Source of the DNA: Chryseobacterium sp. POL2
Lineage (GTDB): Bacteria; Bacteroidota; Bacteroidia; Flavobacteriales; Weeksellaceae
DNA: 64,000 nt
Assembly: GCF_011058315.1 (NCBI RefSeq)
Contig: NZ_CP049298.1
Span: 372,001-436,000, forward strand
Direction: 5' to 3'
Shown here: positions 27,020 to 35,848 of the stretch, piece after piece
Layout of the letters: each line of letters starts with the position of its first letter
Numbering within the stretch: the stretch's first letter is position 1
Position numbers and translations under genes: made by a program
The notes under the pieces: model-generated
Database searches by the model: none
The model's input: only the letters and a program-made list of their open reading frames with translations
What the model was told of the DNA's origin: nothing

Positions 27020-28792
27020 ATGAACAAATTAAAATACATAGCAGTTATTGCATTTTTGAGTGGTTTTGGCACTCAATATTCTTACGCGCAACTCAAAGAA
27101 GAAAAATTGGTGTTGGATAGAAAGCGCGAGCCAGAAGTCAAACGTATCGAAAAAAAGAAAACTTCTGTGCAGCAAGAAAAAAATTATCCACCCGAATCCA
27201 AAGCTAACGAAGTTGTAAAATACGATATTACCGACGTTCCGCCAGTTTCGGATTTCAAAACCTCCGAAATACAAGCGGAAGATATTTCACCAAAATTTGA
27301 TTTTGAAAAGCAAAATAATTATTTCCAAATCGGTTATGGCAACTACGCTAAATTTTTAGCAGATGCTAATATTTCGGGAAAAGTTAATGATAATGTGGAA
27401 GTGGGTGCCGATATCCATTATCTTTCTACGAATGGTCTGAAAAAAGAATATGACTGGTCATCGAAACAAACGCAACTGAGTGCAGGAATATTCCTGAATG
27501 CTTATACAGAGCAAGGTAAATTCAATATCGATGCTAATTTTGCATCGGATAAATACAACTATTACGGTATATATGCATTTAATCCAGATTCAAATATCGA
27601 TTTGGAACAGCGTGTTAATCGTTTTAAAATTAATGGATTCTATGACCATTATTCGAATGAGTATCTTAACAATGTTCGTGTGAAATCGTCAATTCTCAGC
27701 GATTATTTTGATTCTAAAGAAACACATGCCGAGGTTTTAGCTAATTTTTCTAAACACGATTTGGATATCTATACCGATATTAAAATGAACGCTGATTTGG
27801 GCGCTGGTCTAGAAACGGTCAATACGAAATTCGGAATTTTAGATAAAAATCAAAGCGATTTATTTAATTTTAATTTAGGTCCAAAATTGACATTTTATAA
27901 AGGCAATTCTTATTTGAGCATTGGTTCGGACTTTTCATTTTTTAATCAAAAACATCAAAGTTTAATTTTAGAACAAGAAAAAAACAGCAAATTTTATTGG
28001 TTTCCAAAAGCCGAATTACAGATTGCTGCGACAGAGGATTTCAAATTTTATGGCGGGGTAGAAGGTGGACTAAAATTGAATTCTTACAACCAACTTTTGG
28101 ACGAAAATCCTTATATGATTTCGGATCTTTATCTAAAACCAACGGAAACTAAATACCGTTTTTATATAGGAATAAAAGGTGATGTTGACCAGACTCTGAA
28201 ATATGATATCCACGCAGGATTTAGTAAACAGAATGATATTTTGTTTTTCCAAAACAATTCTGTGATTGACGCGACAGTGACCAACAATCGTAAAGCTTAT
28301 GACTTTGCCAATACTTTCGGTGCAATCTATGACAACGGAACAGTTAGCGAGGTTAAAGCAAGTGTGCAGGTTTTTCCGTTAGAAAATTTAGCGATAGATG
28401 GTGAATTGCATTTTGCAAAATACAAGTTGGATCATCTTAACGAAGTTTATTACAAACCTTTGGTGCAATCCAGTTTTGGTGCGAAATATTCGATGTTGGC
28501 TAAGAAGTTGAATCTCGGTTTCAAAGGGATTTTTGTAACAGACAGAACGGCAAATAGTTTTGAAATTTCCGAAAATACAACCAATATGCCAGCGTCTTAC
28601 GACATCAAAGAAAATGATAATCAGAAAGTTGGCGGATATGTTGATCTTAACTTGTCTGCAGAGTACAAAATCCATAAAAATTTCAGTATTTTTGTGCTCG
28701 GAAATAATCTTCTCAACACAAAATATCAGACGTTCTATGGCTACAAAGTTTTGGGCGCTCAAGTTTTGGGAGGTGTTAAAATTTCCTTCTAA
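27020..28792 (+). CDS. Outer-membrane beta-barrel protein (TonB-receptor-like)
   Basis: 590 residues. Signal peptide MNKLKYIAVIAFLSGFGTQ, a charged linker rich in Lys/Glu up to about residue 75, then alternating aromatic strands to the C-terminal FYGYKVLGAQVLGGVKISF, the pattern of an outer-membrane barrel with a terminal Phe. No clear plug domain or carboxypeptidase-like N-terminal domain is seen, and it is shorter than SusC-type receptors. Together with the large TPR gene it may form an envelope transport or assembly unit. Often annotated as TonB-dependent receptor. Confidence 0.85.
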   Translation: MNKLKYIAVIAFLSGFGTQYSYAQLKEEKLVLDRKREPEVKRIEKKKTSVQQEKNYPPESKANEVVKYDITDVPPVSDFKTSEIQAEDISPKFDFEKQNNYFQIGYGNYAKFLADANISGKVNDNVEVGADIHYLSTNGLKKEYDWSSKQTQLSAGIFLNAYTEQGKFNIDANFASDKYNYYGIYAFNPDSNIDLEQRVNRFKINGFYDHYSNEYLNNVRVKSSILSDYFDSKETHAEVLANFSKHDLDIYTDIKMNADLGAGLETVNTKFGILDKNQSDLFNFNLGPKLTFYKGNSYLSIGSDFSFFNQKHQSLILEQEKNSKFYWFPKAELQIAATEDFKFYGGVEGGLKLNSYNQLLDENPYMISDLYLKPTETKYRFYIGIKGDVDQTLKYDIHAGFSKQNDILFFQNNSVIDATVTNNRKAYDFANTFGAIYDNGTVSEVKASVQVFPLENLAIDGELHFAKYKLDHLNEVYYKPLVQSSFGAKYSMLAKKLNLGFKGIFVTDRTANSFEISENTTNMPASYDIKENDNQKVGGYVDLNLSAEYKIHKNFSIFVLGNNLLNTKYQTFYGYKVLGAQVLGGVKISF

Positions 28793-28808
28793 TTGCACAA
28801 CAATTAAA

Positions 28809-28880
28809 GGCTGCATAGTTTAATGGATAGAACTTCGGATTTCGGCTCCGACGGTGAGGGTTCGAATCCTTCTGCGGTCA
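28809..28880 (+). tRNA. tRNA-Arg, anticodon TCG
   Basis: Folds by hand into a full cloverleaf: acceptor GGCTGCA/TGCGGTC with two G-T pairs, D stem GTTT/GAAC, anticodon stem TCGGA/TCCGA around loop TTTCGGC (anticodon TCG, reads CGA and other CGN), T arm GAGGG-TTCGAAT-CCTTC, discriminator A. CCA is not encoded. A terminator follows at once. Confidence 0.93.
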
Positions 28881-28881
28881 C

Positions 28882-28910
28882 AAAAAGCCCTGTTTATTGG
28901 GCTTTTTTTT
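28882..28910 (+). terminator. Terminator of the tRNA gene
   Basis: AAAAAGCCC / GGGCTTTTT stem with TGTTTATT loop and an eight-base T tract. Confidence 0.9.
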
Positions 28911-29058
28911 ATTTCTTTTTTCTAAATATTTTAAGAATTAGTATTGAAATTATCTGTAAAATACTTGTAAAATTCAAGATGTTTATTTCAAAATACCAAT
29001 CTGTACAAGCCATGAAAATTGTCTGTACATTTGATTAGTAAAATAAAAACTTGAAAAC

Positions 29059-29460
29059 ATGGAAACTAATAACAGATTATTTATAAAATCAGTTCTTATG
29101 CTCTCTGCTTTATTTTTTTTAAGTTGTAGCTCAAGCGATAAGAACGAAATCGAGCATTCGAAAAATATTGTTGTTTTGGTGAAATATAAAACGCAGCCAT
29201 CAAAAGAAAAAGAAACGCTTTCTGCTTTATCGGATCTCATAGAAAGTGTAAAGAAAGAACCCCATTTTGTGAAGATTAAACTTCATATAGATTCAAAAGA
29301 TAAAAGCAATATTTTGCTTTACGAAGAGTGGAATGATGCAGCGTATTACAATTCCAAACATTTGCAAACCAGTCATCTGTAAAAGTTTATTCTAGATTCT
29401 AGAAACTTTCTTGCGCGGCCGCCAGAAATTTCATTTTGGAAAGTAGAAAAAGAATTTTAA
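29059..29460 (+). pseudogene. ABM-domain (quinol monooxygenase-like) lipoprotein with in-frame stop
   Basis: The frame has a lipoprotein signal peptide (LSALFFLSCSSS) and an antibiotic-biosynthesis-monooxygenase ferredoxin-like fold (NIVVLVKYKTQPSKEKETLS, ILLYEEWNDAAYYNSKHLQT). It stops at TAA 29380-29382 after 107 codons. The same frame goes on for 25 codons, KFILDSRNFLARPPEISFWK then VEKEF, to TAA at 29458, which is the expected end of an ABM domain. A single CAA-to-TAA change would explain the break. The truncated protein lacks the last strand and is probably inactive; readthrough is possible. Confidence 0.75.
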
Positions 29461-29530
29461 TACATTATTTAATTTTTAATGTTGAGCGTTTCACCTTATT
29501 TCGTGTAACTAATTTTTCAACAACTATATA

Positions 29531-29564
29531 AAAAAGACTAAGCCGAAAAGCCTAGTCTTTTTTT
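29531..29564. terminator. Bidirectional terminator
   Basis: AAAAAGACTA / TAGTCTTTTT stem with a small internal bulge and CGAAAA loop; T tract on both strands. Shared by the ABM gene and the convergent lgt gene. Confidence 0.85.
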
Positions 29565-29593
29565 AGATTTATCAAAATAATACTTCGACAAAT

Positions 29594-30859
29594 TTATTTC
29601 TCAAGTTTCCAATTTTTAGAATAAATCATGATGACAAATCCAGCTAGCATAAAAGGAATACTTAATATTTGTCCCGTGTTAAGTCCTGCAAACTGGATAA
29701 ACTCGTCGCCTTGTGGTTCTTTTAAAAATTCAACAAAGAATCTTATCGCCCAAAGTATGATGAAGAATAATCCAAATAGCCAACCTTGCTGGTATTTTTT
29801 GTCTGTTTTTCTGTACAAAAACCATAACAAGACAAATAGTAAAACATAACCAATTGCTTCAAATAATTGCGTTGGATAACGCGGAATTGTTACGCCATAT
29901 TCTGAGCTTTGTTGTGGGAACAAAATAGCGAATGGCGAAGTGGGATCAACTGGTTTTCCGATAATTTCGGAGTTGAAAAAGTTCCCCATTCTCACAAAAG
30001 CACCACCCAAAGCAACAACAATGCCTAGACGGTCATATACCCAAAACGGATTCTTTTTAATGATTTTGAAGCTGTAATACAAAGTCGTGAAAATCAAAGC
30101 AATGGTTGCGCCATGACTTGCAAGTCCCGAAAATCCTGTGAAATGTAGTCCGCCTTTTGTAGAAATTGGTAAGAAAACACTTAGAAAATCTTCTTTAAAA
30201 AGTTCTGGCTGATAGAAAATAACATGTCCTAATCTTGCACCAAGAATTGTCCCTACAAGTGTCCACGTGAATAATGGGTCCAAAAACTTCTCGTCAACAT
30301 TATCGATTTTGAAGATTTTTTTCATTAAAATATATCCAAATCCAAATGCAAACACAAACATCAAACTATAATAATGTAAGGTAAATGGTCCTAGATGGAT
30401 ACCTGTGTTGGGATCCCAAATGTTGTATGTTGAATTTAATTTTACATAATCTGTAGGTTTTATCGTGTCCTCAGCATTGTTGGCGTGATAGAAATATTTT
30501 ATCGTTTGTACATCTGTAATGGTTGTCGGATCTGCCAATAATTTCAAATCCTTATCTAAAAACTGATAATTTTTTGATTTATAATTCTGAATTGTTGAAA
30601 GAATAAAGTTTTCGTAATCTGTGCTGACAGGTTCGATATTGTCTTTGTTAACAATAACCAAAGTATTTTTTGCAGGTGCTTCAAAAGAAAACTGACTGAA
30701 TTTGTTACCGTTAACTGTTGCGAAAACTTCGACAGGAATGTTCTTTCCCTGGATGTTAAGTTCTGCAGCACTCGTTTCAAAATCTGGATTTTGTGCTGAG
30801 AAGATTTGGAAAAGTCCAACTAAGATGGTTAAATAAAAGCTTAAAAATTTCTGTTGCAT
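29594..30859 (-). CDS. lgt: Prolipoprotein diacylglyceryl transferase with extra N-terminal domain
   Basis: 421 residues, about 130-140 longer than typical Lgt. Residues 1-22 form a signal peptide and residues 23 to about 150 a soluble, probably periplasmic domain unlike Lgt. The rest is the seven-helix enzyme with GARLGHVIFYQPELF (catalytic His and Arg region) and the signature GGAFVRMGNFFNSEIIGKPVD. It moves diacylglycerol from phosphatidylglycerol to the lipobox Cys of prolipoproteins, an essential envelope step. yidD lies 11 bp upstream on the same strand. Confidence 0.94.
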   Translation of the reverse strand: MQQKFLSFYLTILVGLFQIFSAQNPDFETSAAELNIQGKNIPVEVFATVNGNKFSQFSFEAPAKNTLVIVNKDNIEPVSTDYENFILSTIQNYKSKNYQFLDKDLKLLADPTTITDVQTIKYFYHANNAEDTIKPTDYVKLNSTYNIWDPNTGIHLGPFTLHYYSLMFVFAFGFGYILMKKIFKIDNVDEKFLDPLFTWTLVGTILGARLGHVIFYQPELFKEDFLSVFLPISTKGGLHFTGFSGLASHGATIALIFTTLYYSFKIIKKNPFWVYDRLGIVVALGGAFVRMGNFFNSEIIGKPVDPTSPFAILFPQQSSEYGVTIPRYPTQLFEAIGYVLLFVLLWFLYRKTDKKYQQGWLFGLFFIILWAIRFFVEFLKEPQGDEFIQFAGLNTGQILSIPFMLAGFVIMIYSKNWKLEK

Positions 30860-30870
30860 TTAGATTTAAT

Positions 30871-31110
30871 TTAATGTTTGTGTTTTGGCGGAACAGGATC
30901 GTAGCCTTCGCCGCCCCAAGGATGACAACTCATGATTCGTTTTATAGCTAACCAACTTCCTTTAAAAAGACCGTGCACTTGCAAAGCCTCAACGGTGTAG
31001 TGGGAGCAGGTTGGCTCATAACGACAATTTTTCCCCAACCAAGGCGAAATCGCAAGTTGATAAAACTTGATCAAAACAACCAACGGAAAAGTCAAAATTT
31101 TGTTTATCAT
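30871..31110 (-). CDS. yidD: Membrane protein insertion efficiency factor
   Basis: 79 residues, complete. Signature [27 protein letters not shown] with the conserved Cys and Pro residues, then [20 protein letters not shown]. The amphipathic N-terminus binds the inner membrane and assists YidC. It lies 11 bp upstream of lgt and is probably co-transcribed with it. Confidence 0.96.
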   Translation of the reverse strand: MINKILTFPLVVLIKFYQLAISPWLGKNCRYEPTCSHYTVEALQVHGLFKGSWLAIKRIMSCHPWGGEGYDPVPPKHKH

Positions 31111-31142
31111 TCTATTGTTAAAGTTACAAAAATAGCGGATTT

Positions 31143-31784
31143 TTATTTTATTTCCTGATTTTTTGCTGTTAAAGATTCGCTAACATAAGTTCGGAAAGTT
31201 AAGTTAATGCGTGGCGTTGCAATTTTTTTGGAAGGCGGAAGGCGATGTAGCCAATGTTGCTGTGTCTCATCTTTCATGATTAAAAGACTTCCAGATTCTA
31301 AAGTCAAGGAAACTGTTTCGCCAGAAGTTTTATGCTTAAAAGAAAATTTGCGTTCTGCCCCAAAACTTACCGAAGCAATGGCAGCATTTTTTTTCATTTC
31401 GCGTTCGGCATCGCTGTGCCAAGCCATGCCTTCGGCGCCGTCATGATAAAGATTTAATAAACAAGAATTAAAACTTTCTTGACTGATTTTTTCGATATTT
31501 TTTTTAATTTCTAAAAGCTCGGGCGTCCATTGTTTCGCAACTTTTGTCCTTTTAGAATAAGTATAGGGAGAGGTGTCATCGCCGTACCAAGCGACTTTAC
31601 GTTTGGTCGTGATGAGTTTTCCGAAGATTAAAGCTTCATCATGTTGCCACGAAATATCATTTAATAATTTCGAATAAAATTCTAAAGTTTCTTCTGTTGA
31701 AAATATTTTTCCATAATATAGAACACAACCATCAAAAGGCAGAATATTCTTTGTAGGATTAATAAATTCTGGAAATAAAGACAT
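31143..31784 (-). CDS. AlkB-type Fe(II)/2-oxoglutarate dioxygenase (alkylated DNA repair)
   Basis: 213 residues. Iron ligands WHSDAE (HxD) and a distal His near [10 protein letters not shown]; the 2-oxoglutarate Arg pair is in [25 protein letters not shown] is the nucleotide-recognition lid typical of the AlkB/ALKBH2-3 branch. It removes methyl groups from 1-meA and 3-meC in DNA or RNA. Its ATG directly abuts the stop of the isochorismate synthase gene, so the two are co-transcribed. Confidence 0.93.
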   Translation of the reverse strand: MSLFPEFINPTKNILPFDGCVLYYGKIFSTEETLEFYSKLLNDISWQHDEALIFGKLITTKRKVAWYGDDTSPYTYSKRTKVAKQWTPELLEIKKNIEKISQESFNSCLLNLYHDGAEGMAWHSDAEREMKKNAAIASVSFGAERKFSFKHKTSGETVSLTLESGSLLIMKDETQQHWLHRLPPSKKIATPRINLTFRTYVSESLTAKNQEIK

Positions 31785-32765
31785 CTATTCGAAAACGAGA
31801 TTATGTTGTATGGCTAAAGATTTTAATTCGGTTTCTGTCCATTCTTTTTGGGGATCACTTTTTTCTGTAATACCGCCGCCAACATACAGAATTGCATAAC
31901 TTTTGAAAAATTCTGCACAACGAAGATTTACGAAATAATAGATTTCTTCTTCGGTTTCCACTTTTATAAAACCTGAATAAAACTCGCGGCTATTAAACTC
32001 AATAATCTTAATGCCTTGCATGCAAACATCTTTTGGGAAGCCACATACAGCAGGCGTGGGATGAAGTTCTTTAATTAAGTTTTCTAGATCTTGCGGATAA
32101 ACGGTGGCTTTGAAGTCAGTCCTTAAATGTTTGATATTTCCCGAAATATGATCCTGAACTTTTGATATGCTAATGTCAACTGCAAAGCGTTTCAGAACAG
32201 ATTGTACATATTCTGTAACAGGTTTTTGTTCTTCAATTTCTTTTTCGGTCCAGGCTTCGTCCACAGGCATAGTTCCTGCGAGGCTCATGGTTTCAAAAGC
32301 ATTGGTTTTCTTATTGTATTTTCCTAAAACTTCCGAAAACCCGCCCATCCAACATTGTCCATCTTTCTCAAAAAGATAACAAAAAGCATTGGGGTAATTT
32401 TTGGAAAACTGAAGAAAACTTTTTCCCAGAGATAACTTTTTATCATGCGAAATATCGGTGTACATCAAAATTTTTCCACGAGAAATAACCAGCTTACGCA
32501 GCTGATTGGTCGTAATGTAGTCGATAGCTTGTTGGACTTTTCGAGAATAAGAATCCTCGGTATCTTTATAAAGCTCGATACGTTCTTTTTTAGATTTCGG
32601 AATGTATTCTTCTTGAGCAATTTGTTCGCTAGAAATTGGAATGAGATTACCTTTGAAGTCCAATTCTTTTTTACGATCAAAACTTATAAAACTTATGTTT
32701 ACCGCAGAAGAATCATCGTCTGTGGTAAAAAAAGTTTCACTATCTGGAAATCGGAAATATAACAT
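31785..32765 (-). CDS. Isochorismate synthase / chorismate-binding enzyme
   Basis: 326 residues, shorter than E. coli MenF (431) but usual for Bacteroidota. The MST-family signatures are LRKLVISRGK, FSEVLGKY, SGNIKHLRTDFKATVYP, LHPTPAVCGFPKDV, REFYSGFI and GGGITEKSDPQKEWTETE (Mg-binding Glu residues). It turns chorismate into isochorismate for menaquinone. The thioesterase gene immediately upstream (2-bp gap) may supply the DHNA-CoA hydrolysis step of the same pathway. Confidence 0.9.
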   Translation of the reverse strand: MLYFRFPDSETFFTTDDDSSAVNISFISFDRKKELDFKGNLIPISSEQIAQEEYIPKSKKERIELYKDTEDSYSRKVQQAIDYITTNQLRKLVISRGKILMYTDISHDKKLSLGKSFLQFSKNYPNAFCYLFEKDGQCWMGGFSEVLGKYNKKTNAFETMSLAGTMPVDEAWTEKEIEEQKPVTEYVQSVLKRFAVDISISKVQDHISGNIKHLRTDFKATVYPQDLENLIKELHPTPAVCGFPKDVCMQGIKIIEFNSREFYSGFIKVETEEEIYYFVNLRCAEFFKSYAILYVGGGITEKSDPQKEWTETELKSLAIQHNLVFE

Positions 32766-32767
32766 GA

Positions 32768-33190
32768 CTATTTGCGAATGACGATGTTTGTCATTGTTGT
32801 ATGGTTGAGTAGGTCGCCTTTTTCATTACGGATTTCGATTTCAGAATAGTGCAAAGTTGCGCCTTTTCTGACGAATCTCGCTGTACCAGTTACGATGCCT
32901 TTGGTAGCGCTTTTCAGGTGATTGCTGTTGATATTAGTCCCTACACAATAATATTTTTCTGTATCCAAAGCGGTTACGGAAAGGGTAGAGCCAAGGCTTT
33001 CGGCCAATACACAACTTGCGCCGCCATGCATAAGTCCCATCGGTTGATGTACCTTCCAGGTTACAGGCATTGTTGCCGTTAGGCTGTCTTCGGTAATATC
33101 TGTAAAAGTAATTTCTAAAACTTCTAATATTGTATGCTTGCACCAATCGTTAAGGTGCTTTAGTTTAGCTTCTTTCGTTGCTTGATCCAT
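32768..33190 (-). CDS. Hotdog-fold thioesterase (PaaI/MenI type)
   Basis: 140 residues from MDQATKEAKL (33190); the ATG at 33226 would overlap the upstream acyltransferase by 22 bp. HQPMGLMHGGASCVLAESLGS is the hotdog active-site helix, with the catalytic Glu after the HGG motif. Members hydrolyse acyl-CoAs such as phenylacetyl-CoA or DHNA-CoA. The neighbouring isochorismate synthase favours DHNA-CoA in menaquinone synthesis, which is inference. Confidence 0.9.
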   Translation of the reverse strand: MDQATKEAKLKHLNDWCKHTILEVLEITFTDITEDSLTATMPVTWKVHQPMGLMHGGASCVLAESLGSTLSVTALDTEKYYCVGTNINSNHLKSATKGIVTGTARFVRKGATLHYSEIEIRNEKGDLLNHTTMTNIVIRK

Positions 33191-33204
33191 TTCTAAATCT
33201 CTGA

Positions 33205-33771
33205 TTAATAAATTTGAGGATTCCAATTTTCTGGAACTCTTGGGGTGATTTTTTTCAAATAGTTTTGGATTTCTTCCATCACGTCTTCGTAAGGGCGATT
33301 TACCAAATCTTCATAACTTATTTTATAACCCAAATACATGGTGTTGGTTGCGAAATCTCCTGTTGCAATAACAATAGGCACTTTGGCTTCCAATGCCATA
33401 TGGTAAAAACCTTTGCGCCATTTTTCCACGCGAGATCGTGTACCTTCTGGGGTGATAACCAAACTGAAACTTTCTTTTTTGAACAAATCAGCAACGAATT
33501 GCACCAAATTATTTTTTTGAGTGCGGTCGATACCAATACCTCCTAAAGCTTTTACTACAAAGCCATACCAAGCTTTTGTATGGGCGTCTTTTATGATGAC
33601 CTTCAGGGGTTTTTGTAATTTCCAATAGGCGAAGTTTCCTAAAATATATTCAAGATTATGGGTGTGCGGTGCCACAACTAAAATACAACGATCGAGGTTA
33701 TTGACATCTCCATCAAGATGGATTTTCCATCCCATTATTTTAAGCATCAAACTACCAATAAGTTTTTTCAT
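33205..33771 (-). CDS. 1-acyl-sn-glycerol-3-phosphate acyltransferase-like protein
   Basis: 188 residues. The acyltransferase block I reads APHTHNLEY, so the HX4D motif has Glu instead of Asp (H-T-H-N-L-E). Block III is PEGTRSRVEKWRKGFYHMA, complete, and block IV VPIVIATGDF is present. Such inner-membrane enzymes acylate lysophosphatidic acid or a related lipid. First gene of the minus-strand run leading to thioesterase, isochorismate synthase and AlkB. Confidence 0.85.
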   Translation of the reverse strand: MKKLIGSLMLKIMGWKIHLDGDVNNLDRCILVVAPHTHNLEYILGNFAYWKLQKPLKVIIKDAHTKAWYGFVVKALGGIGIDRTQKNNLVQFVADLFKKESFSLVITPEGTRSRVEKWRKGFYHMALEAKVPIVIATGDFATNTMYLGYKISYEDLVNRPYEDVMEEIQNYLKKITPRVPENWNPQIY

Positions 33772-33786
33772 AAGTCTTTATTTATG

Positions 33787-33822
33787 ATAAAAAAAAGTAT
33801 AACCATAATGGCTATACTTTAC
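33787..33822 (-). terminator. Rho-independent terminator
   Basis: Stem AAAGTATAGCCAT / ATGGTTATACTTT (minus strand, one mismatch) followed by eight Ts. It lies between the PspC operon or the small peptide gene and the acyltransferase, 16 bp before the latter's start. Confidence 0.78.
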
Positions 33823-33925
33823 AAAGCTACACAAATTTAGCTTTAATTTTTGATTGGAATATTTATTTTATTTCCGTATATTCTAAAAGCTAAAATCCAC
33901 GGAATGTCTTATTGATTCTAATGTT

Positions 33926-33988
33926 TTAGAATAAGTTTGATATAAAATCTACAATTGTGATAGCAAACTCGATGACGATCTGGATCAT
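33926..33988 (-). CDS. Candidate 20-residue hydrophobic peptide
   Basis: ATG at 33988, stop at 33926. The peptide begins MIQIVIEFAITIVDF; it has an amphipathic, membrane-seeking pattern and two acidic residues. The 334-bp gap around it is otherwise empty and a terminator follows about 100 bp later. It could be a small membrane peptide (toxin-like or regulatory) or chance. No Shine-Dalgarno sequence, as is usual here. Confidence 0.3.
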   Translation of the reverse strand: MIQIVIEFAITIVDFISNLF

Positions 33989-34105
33989 GATAATTGTTTT
34001 TAATGTTTAGCAAATTTAATAATTATTTTCAGACTGGTAATTTTATCTAAGTTAAAAAAGTCTTAAATTTAATTACAATGGGCGTTTCGAATGGATTAAT
34101 GAAAA

Positions 34106-35842
34106 TTATTTGCTTGCTTTAACTTTCACTTCGTTGTTCCCATTTTTGATGTTGATGTCAAGATCTTTCAACTCGTTTCTATCGATTTTAAGTCTATCCA
34201 AAACATTCTCAGCGCTGTCTATTGGGTATTTTTTACCATTTATTTTGATGAAATTTTCATCGTTTGAGTTATATTCTATAGTACTGCCATTGATTTTGAT
34301 TCTATTCTTTTCGATGCTGATTCCTTTAGAATAGTTGTCATAATCAAAATCCATGTTGTCGGTCGTGTCATCCGAATCGTCATTAATATCGCCGCGGAAG
34401 CTTACCCCGTTACCATGCTCTTTTATAACAGTCATGCGCGACGGAATTACCAATTCGTAATCTACTCTGTAATTTCTGAAACGATAGTCGTAAGGATAGG
34501 AAAAATAATTTGGAAGTGAAATTTTGTTCCCAACCACTTCTACCGGAACCGACATCCTAAGTGGGCTGTTGTAACCTTCGCCGTCTTTGTTAATTATCAG
34601 GTAAGGTGTTTTAACATCTGCTCTTTTCACAACTTCAAGACTTGGATAATCTTGTTTGTAGATGCTTTTTTTGTCGGAGTAGATGCGTCCCCAATAGCTT
34701 TTGAATTGTTGTGGAATTGCTACATTTTTGCTTCCCACATAGATGCTATCAGATGTTGTGTTGATAGAGATATTTTCTGTTTCCTCATTATGTCCTTCGT
34801 ACTGACTTTCTACAGAAATGGCACTGTAAGAAAATATACCGATTACGGCTAACCAAATAATTCCTAATAATCCCATGAATGGCCATACGTAGTTAAATTT
34901 TGATTTTGGTGCAAAGATTTTGATTGATAGCAATAAAAATCCAATTGCACACATCAGAACTGGTATTCCTGCCAAAGCCAGCATTAGATAATGCAAGTTG
35001 TTTTCCTGTAGATAGAACGACAAATTGTCTCCTACATTAAACTGTCCAGAATTGAACGCTGCAAACATAGCAAACATGCCTATAAAGCAGCCCGCTGTAC
35101 AAAGGATAGCGAATATACCGATGATATATTTCATCATGTTCCAAAAGCTACTTCCTGCGTTGTTGATATTTTGCTTGTTCGAGTTATAGATTTCTCCAAC
35201 TCGTTGTGTAGAATCATTGGCAAACTGAATAATCTTGTTGGATTCTTCTTTCAAGTTATCAAAATTAAGCGCTTTACCCTTTAATTTTAAATAATCTGAA
35301 GCCGATTCTGCTTTTGGAAGCACTGCCCAAAGAATACCATAAAGTACAACCACTAAAAACGAAGATCCTGGCGCTACCCAAAGTAGAATAAAAGTACCTA
35401 CCCAAATAAGACGCATCCATGTCACATCTAGTCCAAAATATTCTGCTAAACCAGCACAGACACCCGCAATCTTTTGTTGTCCTGGATCACGGAAAAGTTG
35501 TCTTTGTCCATTGTTTCGGTTGGCAAAAGATGCTTTAGAAGTTCTTTTTGTATTTTGTCTACTTTCTGAGTAATAGGCTTCTTCTTGCTCATCGATTTGC
35601 TCTGGCGTACCGATTTGCGCAATTACTTTTTCTACATCTGTATCGTTGATAACGTCTCTTTTGCTGAGGCTTTCTTTAAAGATTTCAACCATTCTGATCT
35701 CGATATCGTGCATCACTTCATCAGCCTCTTCTGCGTCTAGAGAACTACGCAAAGCGCTAAGATAGTCGCTAAGTTTTATATAAGCATGCTCATCAATGAT
35801 GAAGGAAAATCCTGCTAATGCTATTGATAATGTCTTGTTCAT
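34106..35842 (-). CDS. PspC-domain membrane protein
   Basis: 578 residues. Residues 1-95 form a helical cytosolic domain; the PspC domain follows at about 113-175 (RDPGQQKIAGVCAGLAEYFG, WMRLIWVGTFILLW) with a membrane hairpin; three further membrane helices lie between about 235 and 345. The C-terminal 230 residues are a beta-rich, probably periplasmic domain (SIEKNRIKINGSTIEYNS). PspC proteins sense envelope stress. It follows a PadR gene by 6 bp, a standard Bacteroidota pair. Confidence 0.9.
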   Translation of the reverse strand: MNKTLSIALAGFSFIIDEHAYIKLSDYLSALRSSLDAEEADEVMHDIEIRMVEIFKESLSKRDVINDTDVEKVIAQIGTPEQIDEQEEAYYSESRQNTKRTSKASFANRNNGQRQLFRDPGQQKIAGVCAGLAEYFGLDVTWMRLIWVGTFILLWVAPGSSFLVVVLYGILWAVLPKAESASDYLKLKGKALNFDNLKEESNKIIQFANDSTQRVGEIYNSNKQNINNAGSSFWNMMKYIIGIFAILCTAGCFIGMFAMFAAFNSGQFNVGDNLSFYLQENNLHYLMLALAGIPVLMCAIGFLLLSIKIFAPKSKFNYVWPFMGLLGIIWLAVIGIFSYSAISVESQYEGHNEETENISINTTSDSIYVGSKNVAIPQQFKSYWGRIYSDKKSIYKQDYPSLEVVKRADVKTPYLIINKDGEGYNSPLRMSVPVEVVGNKISLPNYFSYPYDYRFRNYRVDYELVIPSRMTVIKEHGNGVSFRGDINDDSDDTTDNMDFDYDNYSKGISIEKNRIKINGSTIEYNSNDENFIKINGKKYPIDSAENVLDRLKIDRNELKDLDINIKNGNNEVKVKASK

Positions 35843-35848
35843 AGTTTC

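Noticed and set aside
29415-29422. NotI site GCGGCCGC in AT-rich DNA, possible cloning artefact
   Set aside because: It lies in the natural ABM reading frame and the flanks show no vector sequence.
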